The translations under genes and the position numbers were made by a program. The notes under the pieces were generated by a model. It worked only from the letters and a program-made list of their open reading frames with translations. It made no database searches and was not told where the DNA came from. Source: Streptomyces cellulosae (GTDB lineage Bacteria > Actinomycetota > Actinomycetes > Streptomycetales > Streptomycetaceae). Taken from it: 64,000 bases of DNA. This document shows, piece by piece, positions 40,810 to 48,874 of the stretch (position 1 is the first letter of the stretch; each line of letters starts with the position of its first letter). The stretch is from contig NZ_JOEV01000001.1 of NCBI RefSeq assembly GCF_000721105.1, positions 368,710 through 432,709 on the forward strand, read 5' to 3'.

Positions 40810-42009
40810 CGCCCAGGGGCCGGAGCTAGTCCCCGCGCCGTTCGTCGTCTCCTCGCGGTGGATCGGTGTCCTCGATCCGGTCAGCGGCGTGCCCGTCCCG
40901 CCGCGCCGGGTCGCGACGATCTCCGCCGCGATGGACAGGGCCGTCTCCTCGGGTGTGCGGGCGCCGAGATCGAGGCCGATCGGCGACCGCAGCCGGGCCA
41001 ACTCCCCGTCGCTCAGGCCCGCTTCGCGCAGCCGTCGCTCCCGCTCGGCGTGCGTACGCCGTGAGCCCAGCGCGCCGACGAACGCGGCCGGCATCCGCAG
41101 GGCCGCTTCCAGCAGGGGCACGTCGAACTTGGCGTCGTGGGTGAGCACGCACAGCACCGTGCGCGCGTCGGTCACGGTGCCCCGCAGATAGCGGTGCGGC
41201 CAGTCGACGACGACGTCGTCGGCCTCGGGGAAGCGGGCCTTGGTGGCGAAGACGGGGCGGGCGTCGCACACGGTGACGTGGTAGCCGAGGAACTTGCCCA
41301 CCCGTACGAGTGCCGCGGCGAAGTCGATCGCCCCGAAGACGATCATGCGGGGCGGCGGCACACTCGACTCGACGAGCAAGGTCAGTCCGCCGGGGCAGCG
41401 CGAGCCGTCCGCCGACAGCTCGACCGTGCCGGTGCGGCCGGCGTCCAGCAGGGCGCGGGCTTCGCCGGCCGCCGTACGGTCCAGCTCCGCGTGCCCGCCG
41501 AGTCCGCCTTCGTACGAGCCTGCCCCGGACTCCGCAAGGGAGGGCCGGGTGGGCCCCCCTCCCGCTTCGCCCGGCCGCACCAGCAGGGCCGTGCCGAGGA
41601 GTTCGGCGGGGCCGCGTACGACGCGGGCGACGGCTGCCGGCTCGTCCCGGGCGGCGGCCGACAGGGCCGACCGGAGCACCGGCCGCGCGGCCGCGTCCGT
41701 GCCGACCGGGGTGACCATGATGTCGATGATCCCGCCGCAGGTCAGCCCGACCGCGAAGGCGTCCTCGTCGCTGTATCCGAACCGTTCGACAACCGTCTCG
41801 CCGTCCTGCAGCGCCTGGACGCAGAGGTCGTACACCGCTCCCTCCACGCAGCCGCCGGAGACCGAGCCGATGACCGTGCCCTCGCTGTCGACGGCGAGGG
41901 CGGCGCCGGGGCCGCGCGGGGCGCTGCCGCCGACGGTCACGACGGTGGCGACGGCGAACGCGCGCCCCTCCTCCATCCAGCGGTGCAGTTCCCCGGCGAG
42001 GTCAAGCAC
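40765..42009 (-). CDS. XdhC/CoxI-type molybdoenzyme maturation factor (PaoD-like)
   Basis: A 414-residue chaperone that binds and modifies (sulfurates) molybdenum cofactor and inserts it into the large oxidoreductase subunit. The N-terminal XdhC domain contains [23 protein letters not shown] and GSVSGGCVEGAV. The C-terminal Rossmann domain contains MIVFGAIDFAAALVRVGKFLGYHVTVCDAR, VVDWPH and GALGSRRTHAERERRLREAG, ending PIGLDLGARTPEETALSIAAEIVA. GTG 42009 overlaps the end of the large-subunit gene. The last ~26 residues (after TPIHREE) do not look like the family and run through a regulator remnant, so the original stop seems lost. Confidence 0.9.
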   Translation of the reverse strand: MLDLAGELHRWMEEGRAFAVATVVTVGGSAPRGPGAALAVDSEGTVIGSVSGGCVEGAVYDLCVQALQDGETVVERFGYSDEDAFAVGLTCGGIIDIMVTPVGTDAAARPVLRSALSAAARDEPAAVARVVRGPAELLGTALLVRPGEAGGGPTRPSLAESGAGSYEGGLGGHAELDRTAAGEARALLDAGRTGTVELSADGSRCPGGLTLLVESSVPPPRMIVFGAIDFAAALVRVGKFLGYHVTVCDARPVFATKARFPEADDVVVDWPHRYLRGTVTDARTVLCVLTHDAKFDVPLLEAALRMPAAFVGALGSRRTHAERERRLREAGLSDGELARLRSPIGLDLGARTPEETALSIAAEIVATRRGGTGTPLTGSRTPIHREETTNGAGTSSGPWARSTVPMRSSVPSLR

Positions 42010-44119
42010 GGACGCCTGCCATCAGGACGCGGTCGGGGCGGATCGGCAGGTCCCGGTGGCGTACGCCGGTCGCGTGCCAGACCGCGTTGGCGATGGCCGC
42101 GGCGGCGCCCACGATGCCGATCTCGCCGATGCCCTTGATGCCGACCGGGTCGTCGGGGTCCGGGTCGTCGATCCAGTCCGCCTCGATGGCCGGAACGTCG
42201 GCGTGGGCGGCGACGTGGTAACCGGCGAGGTCGGCGCCGTAGTGGCTGCCCAAGGCACGGTCGCGGACCGCCTCCTCGTGCAGGGCCATGGAGATGCCCC
42301 AGGTCATGCCGCCGACGAACTGGTTGCGGGCGGTGAGCGGGTTGACGATCCGGCCGGCCGCGAAGATGCCGAGCATGCGGCGCACGCGGACCTCACCGGT
42401 GGCGGGGTCCACGGCGACCTCGGCGAACTGGGCGCCGAAGGAGTGCCGTTCCTTCTGGGCGAGGGCGCCGATGGCCTCGGTGCTGTCCGACCGTACGGTG
42501 ATCCCCTCCGGCGGGATGTCGGCGCCGAGGGCGAGCCGTTCCCGCAGTTCCTCGGCGGCGATCGTGACCGCCCATGCCCAGGAGCGGGTGCCCATCGAGC
42601 CTCCGGCGATGAACGCGGGGCCGAGGTCGCTGTCGCCGATGCGTACGCGGACCTGATCGGGCGCGGTCCGCAGGGCATCGGCGGCCACCAGAGTCATCGC
42701 GGTCCGCGCGCCGGTGCCGATGTCGGCGGCGTTGATCCGCACGGTGTAGGTGCCGTCCGCCTCCGCCGTCACCGCCGCCGTGGACGGGCCGGCGCCCGCC
42801 GGGAAGGAGGCCGCGGCCGTGCCGGTGCCGAGCAGCAGGCGTCCCTCGCGACGCAGGCCGGGGCGCGGGTCGCGGTCGGCCCAGCCGAATCTGCGGGCGC
42901 CTTCCCGGAAGCAGGCGATCAGGTTGCGTCCGCTGAACGGCAGCCCGGACACCGGGCCCGCCTCGGGGTCGTTGCGGGCGCGCAGTTCGATCGGGTCGAG
43001 GCCGCACTTCTCGGCGAGTTCGTCGAACGCCGACTCCAGCGCGAACGACCCCGGTGCCTCGCCCGGCGCGCGCATCCAGGTCGGGGTCGGCACGTCGAGC
43101 CGTACGAGCCGGTTGGCGGTGTGGTGGGCGTCGGCGCCGTACATGGTCCGGGCCGGTCCGGCGGCCGACTCGATGAACTCGTGCACGGTGGAGGTGGCGC
43201 TCAGCGAACGGTGCTCCAGCGCGCGCAGCCGGCCGTCGGCGTCGGCGCCGAGCCGCAGGCGCTGCCGGGTGGGGCTGCGGTAGCCGGCCAGCGAGAACAT
43301 CTGCCGCCGGGTCATGACCACCCGTACCGGACGGTGCAGTTCGGTCGCGGCCATGACGGCGGCCACCTGGTGGGCGCGCAGGCCCTTGCTGCCGAAGCCG
43401 CCGCCGACATGCTCGGAACGCACCCGGACCGAGGCCGGGTCGAGCGAGAACATCTTCGCGAGTTCGCTCGCGACCCAGAAAGTGCCCTGGTTGGAGTCGA
43501 CCAGTTCGAGTCGGCCGCCGTCCCAGCGGGCCGTCGCCGCGTGCGGCTCCATCGGGTTGTGATGCTCTTCCGGGGTGGTGTACTCGGCGTCCACCACGAC
43601 CGCGGACGCGGCGAGTTCGGCCTCCAGGTCGCCCTTCTCGATCACCGCCGGACCATGGCTGTCGACCGGGTACGCGTCGGGGTGCTCGCCGGTGAAGTCG
43701 ACGTCGTGCGGCTCCTGTTCGTAGTGCACGACCAGCGCTTCGGCGGCCTCCCGGGCCTGTTCGGAGGTGTCGGCGACGACCAGCGCCACCGGCCAGCCCG
43801 CGTGCGGCACCCGGTCGTGCTGGAAAACGGCCGATGTCGGGTCCGGGACGCCCAGCATACCGACGTACCCGGTCTCCACCCGTGGGGCGTTGCCGTGGTG
43901 CAGGACGGCGACCACGCCGGGCATGGCGAGGACGTCGGCGGTGTCGATGGAGCGGATGCGGCCGCGGGCGACCGTGGACAGCACCAGCCAGCCGTGCGCG
44001 AGGTCGGCGAAGGGGATCTCACCGGCGTAGCGGGCGGCTCCGGTGACCTTGTCGCGTCCCTCGACGCGGGTGTGCGCGGTGCCGACGGCGTTCTCGCGTG
44101 CCGTGGGGGCAGTGGTCAT
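42002..44119 (-). CDS. paoC: Molybdopterin-binding aldehyde oxidoreductase large subunit, PaoC/XdhA family
   Basis: A 705-residue molybdenum hydroxylase subunit. The N-terminal a/b hammerhead starts RVEGRDKVTGAARYAGEI. The cofactor domains contain VGGGFGSKGLRAHQVAAVMAA, WMRAPGEAPGSFALESAFDELAEK, NAADIGTGARTAMTLVAADAL and the active-site Glu loop KGIGEIGIVGAA. It oxidises aldehydes with water as oxygen donor. ATG 44119 overlaps the FAD-subunit stop (ATGA). No Tat signal is seen on it or on its partners, so the enzyme is probably cytoplasmic here, unlike periplasmic E. coli PaoABC. Confidence 0.9.
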   Translation of the reverse strand: MTTAPTARENAVGTAHTRVEGRDKVTGAARYAGEIPFADLAHGWLVLSTVARGRIRSIDTADVLAMPGVVAVLHHGNAPRVETGYVGMLGVPDPTSAVFQHDRVPHAGWPVALVVADTSEQAREAAEALVVHYEQEPHDVDFTGEHPDAYPVDSHGPAVIEKGDLEAELAASAVVVDAEYTTPEEHHNPMEPHAATARWDGGRLELVDSNQGTFWVASELAKMFSLDPASVRVRSEHVGGGFGSKGLRAHQVAAVMAATELHRPVRVVMTRRQMFSLAGYRSPTRQRLRLGADADGRLRALEHRSLSATSTVHEFIESAAGPARTMYGADAHHTANRLVRLDVPTPTWMRAPGEAPGSFALESAFDELAEKCGLDPIELRARNDPEAGPVSGLPFSGRNLIACFREGARRFGWADRDPRPGLRREGRLLLGTGTAAASFPAGAGPSTAAVTAEADGTYTVRINAADIGTGARTAMTLVAADALRTAPDQVRVRIGDSDLGPAFIAGGSMGTRSWAWAVTIAAEELRERLALGADIPPEGITVRSDSTEAIGALAQKERHSFGAQFAEVAVDPATGEVRVRRMLGIFAAGRIVNPLTARNQFVGGMTWGISMALHEEAVRDRALGSHYGADLAGYHVAAHADVPAIEADWIDDPDPDDPVGIKGIGEIGIVGAAAAIANAVWHATGVRHRDLPIRPDRVLMAGVRA

Positions 44120-45126
44120 CGGGCGGCCTCCTCGGCCAGTTCGGTCAGCACGGCCACGACGAGGTTGCGCATGAGGGTCACCTTGTATGCGTTGTGCGGC
44201 AGCGGCTTGGCCGCGGCGAGTTCGGCGTCCGCGGCGGCGGCGAAGGTCTCGGCGTCGGCGGGCGCCCCGGTCAGGACGCGTTCGGCCGCCGTCGCCCGCC
44301 ACGGCCGGGACGCGACCGCCCCGAAGGCGAGGCGCACCTCGCGTACGGCGCCGTCCCGGACGTCGAGCGCGGCGGCGATGGAGCCGATGGCGAAGGCGTA
44401 CGAGGCACGCTCGCGTACCTTGCGGTAGCGGGAGTGGGCGGCCACCGGAGCGGGCGGCAGGGTGACGCCGGTGATCAGCGCGCCCGGCGGCAGCGCCGTC
44501 TCGCGGTGCGGGGTGTCGCCGACCGGCAGGTAGAAGTCGGCGAGGGGCAGCTCTCCCCCGCGGGGGGCGCCCGCGGACCCGTCGGCGGTCCGATACGAGA
44601 CGACCGCGTCGAAGGCAGTCAACGCGACGCCCATGTCCGAGGGGTGGGTGGCCACGCAGTGCTCGGAGGCGCCCAGGATGGCGTGGTTGTGGTGCTCGCC
44701 CTCGATCGCGGGGCAACCGCTGCCGGGCACGCGCTTGTTGCAGGGTTTTGTCACGTCGGCGAAGTAACCGCAGCGGGTGCGCTGGAGCAGGTTGCCGCCG
44801 ACGGTGGCCATGTTGCGCAGCTGACCGGAGGCGCCGGCCAGTACGGCCTGGGCCAACGCCGGGTAGCGGCGGCGGACTTCGGGGTGGGCGGCGAGGTCGC
44901 TGTTGGTGACGGTCGCGCCGATGCGCAGGCCGCCGTCCGGCGTCACCTCGATGTCGTCCAGCGGCAGTTCGCGGACGTCGACCAGGCGGGCGGGCCGCTC
45001 GACGCCGGTCTTCATCAGGTCGACGAGATTGGTGCCGCCGCCCAGGAAGCGGGCGTCGGGGTCGGCGTCGAGCAGGGCGAGGGCGCCCGAGACGTCGAGG
45101 GCCCGGTCGTATGCGAACTCCCTCAC
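44116..45126 (-). CDS. paoB: FAD-binding subunit with extra [4Fe-4S] cluster, PaoB type
   Basis: A 336-residue electron-transfer subunit. The FAD-binding loop is FLGGGTNLVDLMK (27-39), with a second contact at NMATVGGNLLQRTRC. An inserted segment carries Cys119, Cys129, Cys138 and Cys157 (RTRCGYF, KPCNKR, GSGCPA, SEHCVA). This is the pattern of PaoB/YagS and 4-hydroxybenzoyl-CoA reductase-like subunits, and it separates this enzyme from ordinary xanthine dehydrogenases. GTG 45126 overlaps the iron-sulfur subunit stop (GTGA). It carries electrons between the [2Fe-2S] subunit and acceptors. Confidence 0.9.
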   Translation of the reverse strand: MREFAYDRALDVSGALALLDADPDARFLGGGTNLVDLMKTGVERPARLVDVRELPLDDIEVTPDGGLRIGATVTNSDLAAHPEVRRRYPALAQAVLAGASGQLRNMATVGGNLLQRTRCGYFADVTKPCNKRVPGSGCPAIEGEHHNHAILGASEHCVATHPSDMGVALTAFDAVVSYRTADGSAGAPRGGELPLADFYLPVGDTPHRETALPPGALITGVTLPPAPVAAHSRYRKVRERASYAFAIGSIAAALDVRDGAVREVRLAFGAVASRPWRATAAERVLTGAPADAETFAAAADAELAAAKPLPHNAYKVTLMRNLVVAVLTELAEEAAR

Positions 45127-45680
45127 GCTGCCGCCTCCCCGGTTTTCGCTTCCGCCGCTCGGGCCACGGCCTGGGCGATCGAGACGTACGCGCCGCAGCG
45201 GCACAGGTTCCCGCTCATCCGTTCCCGGATCTCCTCGGGGCTCAGGGGTGGTGGTCCCGCCTCGGGGCGGACGTCGTCCGTGACGGCGCTGGGCCAGCCG
45301 GCCGCGTGTTCCTCGATCACCGCGATCGCCGAGCAGATCTGGCCGGGTGTGCAGTAGCCGCACTGGTAGCCGTCCAGGTCGAGGAACGCCTGCTGCACCG
45401 GATGCAGCCGGTCGCCGTCGGCCAAGCCCTCGATGGTGGTGATCTCGCGTCCTTCGGCGGCCACGGCGAGTTGCAGACAGGACACCGCCCGGCGCCCGTC
45501 CAGCAGTACCGTGCAGGCGCCGCACTGCCCCTGGTCGCAGCCCTTCTTGGTACCGGTCAGGTCGAGGCGCTCGCGCAGGGCGTCGAGCAGGGTGGTGCGG
45601 TGGTCGACGGGCAGGGTGTGCTTCTCGCCGTTGATGTTCAGGGTGATGTCGCTGGACGTCGACGAGGGGGCTGGGGCCAT
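45123..45680 (-). CDS. paoA: [2Fe-2S] iron-sulfur subunit, PaoA type
   Basis: A 185-residue subunit with two clusters. The plant-ferredoxin-like cluster uses Cys48, Cys53, Cys56 and Cys68 (GCDQGQCGACTVLLDG). The second uses Cys107, Cys110, Cys160 and Cys162 (CGYCTPGQ, NLCRCG). The N-terminus (APAPSSTSS) is polar with no twin-arginine export signal. ATG 45680 has GAAAGAAGG upstream; an in-frame ATG at 45710 is less likely. It is the first gene of a four-gene operon (2Fe-2S, FAD, Mo, XdhC) read away from a TetR repressor gene. Confidence 0.93.
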   Translation of the reverse strand: MAPAPSSTSSDITLNINGEKHTLPVDHRTTLLDALRERLDLTGTKKGCDQGQCGACTVLLDGRRAVSCLQLAVAAEGREITTIEGLADGDRLHPVQQAFLDLDGYQCGYCTPGQICSAIAVIEEHAAGWPSAVTDDVRPEAGPPPLSPEEIRERMSGNLCRCGAYVSIAQAVARAAEAKTGEAAA

Positions 45681-45746
45681 GTTCAGCCTTCTTTCGCGTA
45701 TCCCGTACACGTCGGGGCGTCAGTCCGACGCTAGAGTGAGCTCAAG

Positions 45747-45790
45747 CGGACAGTTGTCCGCATCGGTTCGAACGTAGTGGACAACTGTCC
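45747..45790. promoter_or_regulatory. Twin palindromic operators between paoA-like and tetR genes
   Basis: CGGACA-GT-TGTCCG (45747-45760) and GGACA-AC-TGTCC (45779-45790) are reverse complements of each other, centred 31 bp apart (about three helical turns). Both sit in the divergent promoter region. They are the obvious binding sites of the adjacent TetR protein. Confidence 0.8.
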
Positions 45791-45835
45791 GGTTCTCAAG
45801 GACCGCTTTCGGACACGAGCCGGCGAGGAGGACGA

Positions 45836-46417
45836 GTGCGGCAGAAGAACGACCCGCACCTGCGCTCGGACGCGCAACGCAACCGGGAACGCATTCTGGA
45901 AGTGGCCCTCACCGAGCTTTCCCGGGCCGCCGACACCCCGCTGAGCGCGATCGCCAAGAAGGCGGGCGTCGGCCAGGGCACGTTCTACCGGAACTTCCCC
46001 AACCGCGAGACGCTCGTCCTCGAGCTCTACCGCCACGAGGTGCAGCAGGTCGCCGACACCGCGTCCGTGCTGCTGGAGACCGGGGAACCCGACCGCGCCT
46101 TGCGTGCGTGGATGGACCACCTCGCCCGGTTCGCGATGACCAAGGCCGGCCTGGCGGAGGCGATCCGCCAGGCCCTGAGCACCTCGTCCGGGAAGGCGGC
46201 GAAGCCGGGCCACACCCCGGTGACCGACGCGGCCAACCTCCTGCTCCGCGCCTGCGAGGAGGCCGGCACGATCCGTCCCGGCGTCACGGCCGACGACTTC
46301 ATGCTGGCCATCGCGGGCCTGTGGCAACTTGCCCCCCACGATGACTGGCACCCGAAGGCGACCCGTCTGCTGGACCTCGTCATGGACGGGTTGCGCGCGG
46401 GGGCGCCCGGACGCTAG
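45836..46417 (+). CDS. TetR-family repressor of the molybdoenzyme operon
   Basis: A 193-residue regulator. The helix-turn-helix is NRERILEVALTELSRAADTPLSAIAKKAGVGQGTFYRNFPNRETLVLELYRHEV (~15-65), with a helical ligand domain behind it. The GTG start has GAGGAGGA upstream. It is divergent from the PaoABC-like operon with two matched palindromes in between, so it most likely represses both directions and is released by an aldehyde or related ligand (inference). Its last 32 bp are duplicated just downstream (46426-46457). Confidence 0.9.
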   Translation: MRQKNDPHLRSDAQRNRERILEVALTELSRAADTPLSAIAKKAGVGQGTFYRNFPNRETLVLELYRHEVQQVADTASVLLETGEPDRALRAWMDHLARFAMTKAGLAEAIRQALSTSSGKAAKPGHTPVTDAANLLLRACEEAGTIRPGVTADDFMLAIAGLWQLAPHDDWHPKATRLLDLVMDGLRAGAPGR

Positions 46418-46457
46418 TGCCGTCCTGGACGGGTTGCGCGCGGGGGCGCCCGGACGC
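46383..46457. repeat. 32-bp direct repeat duplicating the tetR 3' end
   Basis: Identical 32-bp copies at 46383-46414 and 46426-46457 are separated by 11 bp. The first contains the last codons of tetR. The second forms the truncated 3' end of the convergent kinase relic. This is a footprint of a slipped or illegitimate recombination event. Confidence 0.95.
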
Positions 46458-46977
46458 CGGGGTCCGCGAGCGCCGTCACCGCCCGGGGGACCTGCTCCAG
46501 CATCTCCGCGGCGATGTCACCGAGCCGCCGCAGCTCCCCGGGCGCGGGTACGGCGACCAGCCGCGCCAGGAGTTCGGCCAGGATGCCCGTCGCCTCGTCG
46601 TCGTCCTCGACGCAGGCGAGCGTACGGGTCGCCTGCAGCCGCTCCAGCAGCATGGCGCCCCGCTCCACCTCGTGATCGAGCAGCCGCACCGTGCCGCGCC
46701 CGTCCCAGGTGCGCAGTCCGATGACTGCCGCGGTCGTCTCCTCCCGGGGCGGCTGGAGCGTGAGGACGGCTCCGGTGCCGTCCTGCCGCCGTACCGGAAG
46801 CACCAAGGACGCCTCCCCCGCCCCGGCCTCACCCTCGCGGCTGAGCCCCTAGCCTTCGAGGAACTCCGCCGCGAGAGCGGGCAGTCCGTCGATCCAGCGC
46901 CGGCCTTCCTCGCCTGATCTCCGGGCGTACGAGGCCGCCAACGTGTCCGGGACTTCGACCCGGTGTGATGTGCCCAT
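46414..46977 (-). pseudogene. Streptomycin 6-kinase-like (APH(6)) gene, amber-interrupted and 3'-truncated
   Basis: From ATG 46977 the frame reads VEVPDTLAASYARR ... WIDGLPALAAEFLEG, then TAG (46849-46851). The same frame continues GLSREGEAGAGEASLVLPVRRQDGTGAVLTLQPPREE ... WDGRGTVRLLDHEVERGAMLLERL ... DEATGILAELLARLVAVP. This is the N-lobe of the hydroxyurea/streptomycin-kinase family (usually ~300 residues). The stop falls where family members have FLExWxL. After EQVPRAVTALADPG the gene runs into the tetR-end duplication, so the catalytic C-lobe is lost. It is non-functional. Confidence 0.8.
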
Positions 46978-47039
46978 ACGGCGGGTTTCCTTCGCGGACG
47001 CCTGCTTCCGCGCCACAACCTGCGCGAGGGAGCCGCCGG

Positions 47040-47066
47040 CCGGCGGGAGTCGGCGACCCCCGCCGG
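47040..47066 (-). terminator. Hairpin downstream of the beta-mannanase gene
   Basis: CCGGCGGG (47040-47047) and CCCGCCGG (47059-47066) form an 8-bp GC stem with an 11-nt loop, 15 bp past the mannanase stop on the minus strand. Confidence 0.65.
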
Positions 47067-47080
47067 TGGCCAACGGGCCG

Positions 47081-48742
47081 TCAGCCCGCCGAGCAGGCCG
47101 CCCCGTCGAGCGTGAACCCGGTCGGCGCCGAGTTCGTCGCCCCCTTGCTGCCGATGAAGCCGACGGTGACGGAGCCGCCGGCGGCGATGGTGGACGTGTA
47201 GGAGGCCGGGGTCACGCTCACCGAGCCGCCGCTCTGGGTGGGGGTCCCGCCCCACATGTTCGTGACGGTCTGGCCGTCGGCGAAGGCGAAGGCGAGTTTC
47301 CAGCCGGTGATGGCGGCGGTGCCGGTGTTGCGGATGGCGATCTCGCCCTGGAAGCCGCCCTGCCACTCGCCGACGATCTTGTAGCCGACGGAGCAGGTGC
47401 CGCTCGGGGCGCCGACCGTGGTGACGTTCACCGTGGCCGAGCGTGCCGAGCGGTTGCCGGCCGCGTCCCGGGCGTAGACGGCGAAGGTGTACGGCGTGGC
47501 GGCCGTGAGGCCGGTGACGGTCACGGAGGTGGTGGTCGAGGCGGCGACCTTGGTCTCCGTGCCGCCGCTCAGGCGCACGACGTCGTAGCCGGCGACGCCC
47601 ACGTTGTCCGTGGCGGCCGTCCAGGTGAGGGTGGCGGACGTGGCCGTCACGGCGGAGGCGGTCGGGGTGCCCGGTGTCGTCGGCGCCTGGGTGTCACTCG
47701 GGTTGCCGCCGCCGAAGACCGTCGCTTCCTTGGAGGTCTCGGCGATGCCGTTCACGCCGTGGAAGATGCGCTCGCCCCAGGAACTCAGCTGCTTCGGGTC
47801 GAAGTTGATCGCCAGGTCGAGGATCGGATCGGTGTTGCCGCTCCAGGACCAGGCCAGGTAGCCGAGCTTGAGCTGCTGGGCGGTGGCCATCATGGTGTCC
47901 TCGTCGGGGTCGCCCCACTGGTCGGCGGGGCCGCCGAACTCCCCAATGAGGAGGGGCAGTTTGGCGTCGACGAAGGCGTTGAGATAGTCGGTGATCTCCG
48001 TCGCGGTGTCGAAGACGCTGTACATGTGGATCGAGAAGATCAGGTTGCCGGTGGTGTCGGCGGCGTACACGGACCGGGCGTTGGCGCGCATGACGCCCTG
48101 CCAGTCCTGGCCCCAGTTGGGCGCGTCCACCATGATCGTGTGCTGGAATCCGGCGCCGCGCAGCTTCTTCACGGCGGCGATCGTGGGCTCGGTCCAGCCC
48201 TGCGGGTCGGTGTTGCCCCAGGGCTCGTTGCCGATGTTGATGATGACGTAGTTCTCCTGGCCGGCCAGTACGTCCTTCAGGCTGATCCAGTAGTCGGCCG
48301 CGTGGTCGAGGGTCCCGGCCGCGGCCTCCTCTCCGTACCCGGTGGTGTCGTGCACCTCCAGGACACAGATGAGCCGGTTGGCCTTGCACTGCGAGACCAC
48401 GTTCGCCACGTCGGCCGCGCTGTTCTTGGCCCAGCGGTAGCCGTCGGAGAGGACCACACGGACGGTGTTGGCGCCCAGCGCCTTGATGTCGGACAGCGAC
48501 TGCGTCTGGTTCGGATACCAGGTGTGGGCGTGGTTGACGCCCCGCATGACGAAGTCGTTGCCGTTGCCTTCGACCAGCCGGCCGTCGCTGATGTGCAGGC
48601 CGGTGGCCCGGGTGCCGGACGACTCGGCGTACGCCACGGCCGGGCACAGGGCGCCGACCGCGGCGAGCCCGACGAGGGCCGCGAGTGCGGCCAGTAGCCC
48701 GGTCAACGGGTTCCTTCGTGTGGTGCTTCTTGTTCTTCTCAC
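47081..48742 (-). CDS. Secreted endo-beta-1,4-mannanase, GH5 (subfamily 8-like) with FN3 and CBM2
   Basis: A 553-residue three-domain enzyme that cleaves beta-mannan chains. The signal peptide ends at AVAYA (~39). The GH5 barrel opens with GLHISDGRLVEGNGNDFVMRGVNHAHTWYP. The acid/base is Glu173 in GNEPWG and the nucleophile Glu268 in IGEFGG. An FN3 domain (~355-445, TPGTPTASAVTATSATLTWTAATDNVGVAGYDVVR) leads to a C-terminal CBM2 (~450-553, CSVGYKIVGEWQGGFQGEIAIRNTG) that binds crystalline polysaccharide. The start is GTG 48742. A perfect CebR-type palindrome lies 54 bp upstream, suggesting induction by cello-oligosaccharides. Confidence 0.93.
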   Translation of the reverse strand: MRRTRSTTRRNPLTGLLAALAALVGLAAVGALCPAVAYAESSGTRATGLHISDGRLVEGNGNDFVMRGVNHAHTWYPNQTQSLSDIKALGANTVRVVLSDGYRWAKNSAADVANVVSQCKANRLICVLEVHDTTGYGEEAAAGTLDHAADYWISLKDVLAGQENYVIINIGNEPWGNTDPQGWTEPTIAAVKKLRGAGFQHTIMVDAPNWGQDWQGVMRANARSVYAADTTGNLIFSIHMYSVFDTATEITDYLNAFVDAKLPLLIGEFGGPADQWGDPDEDTMMATAQQLKLGYLAWSWSGNTDPILDLAINFDPKQLSSWGERIFHGVNGIAETSKEATVFGGGNPSDTQAPTTPGTPTASAVTATSATLTWTAATDNVGVAGYDVVRLSGGTETKVAASTTTSVTVTGLTAATPYTFAVYARDAAGNRSARSATVNVTTVGAPSGTCSVGYKIVGEWQGGFQGEIAIRNTGTAAITGWKLAFAFADGQTVTNMWGGTPTQSGGSVSVTPASYTSTIAAGGSVTVGFIGSKGATNSAPTGFTLDGAACSAG

Positions 48743-48795
48743 TGCGGCTCCAGGGAGGGGTGAGCGCCAAGAAACTCAGGCAACGGATTGAGGTA

Positions 48796-48809
48796 TGGGA
48801 GCGCTCCCA
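48796..48809. promoter_or_regulatory. CebR-type operator TGGGAGCGCTCCCA
   Basis: A perfect 14-bp palindrome identical to the CebR box consensus described in Streptomyces. CebR is the LacI-family repressor of cellobiose uptake and cellulolytic genes. The site is 54 bp upstream of the mannanase start. Confidence 0.88.
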
Positions 48810-48874
48810 TGAAGCCATCGCGTCGGGTACACGTCAAGACATCGCGCAAGGCCGCGTCTCCCGAAGACCGCGTC

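Noticed and set aside
42002..45680. Xanthine dehydrogenase for purine catabolism
   Set aside because: The FAD subunit has the four-Cys insert of PaoB-type enzymes and no purine genes are nearby; a PaoABC-like aldehyde oxidoreductase fits better.
46849..46977. Separate small gene of about 42 codons
   Set aside because: Its frame continues after one TAG into the kinase N-lobe, so it is the first part of the APH(6) relic.
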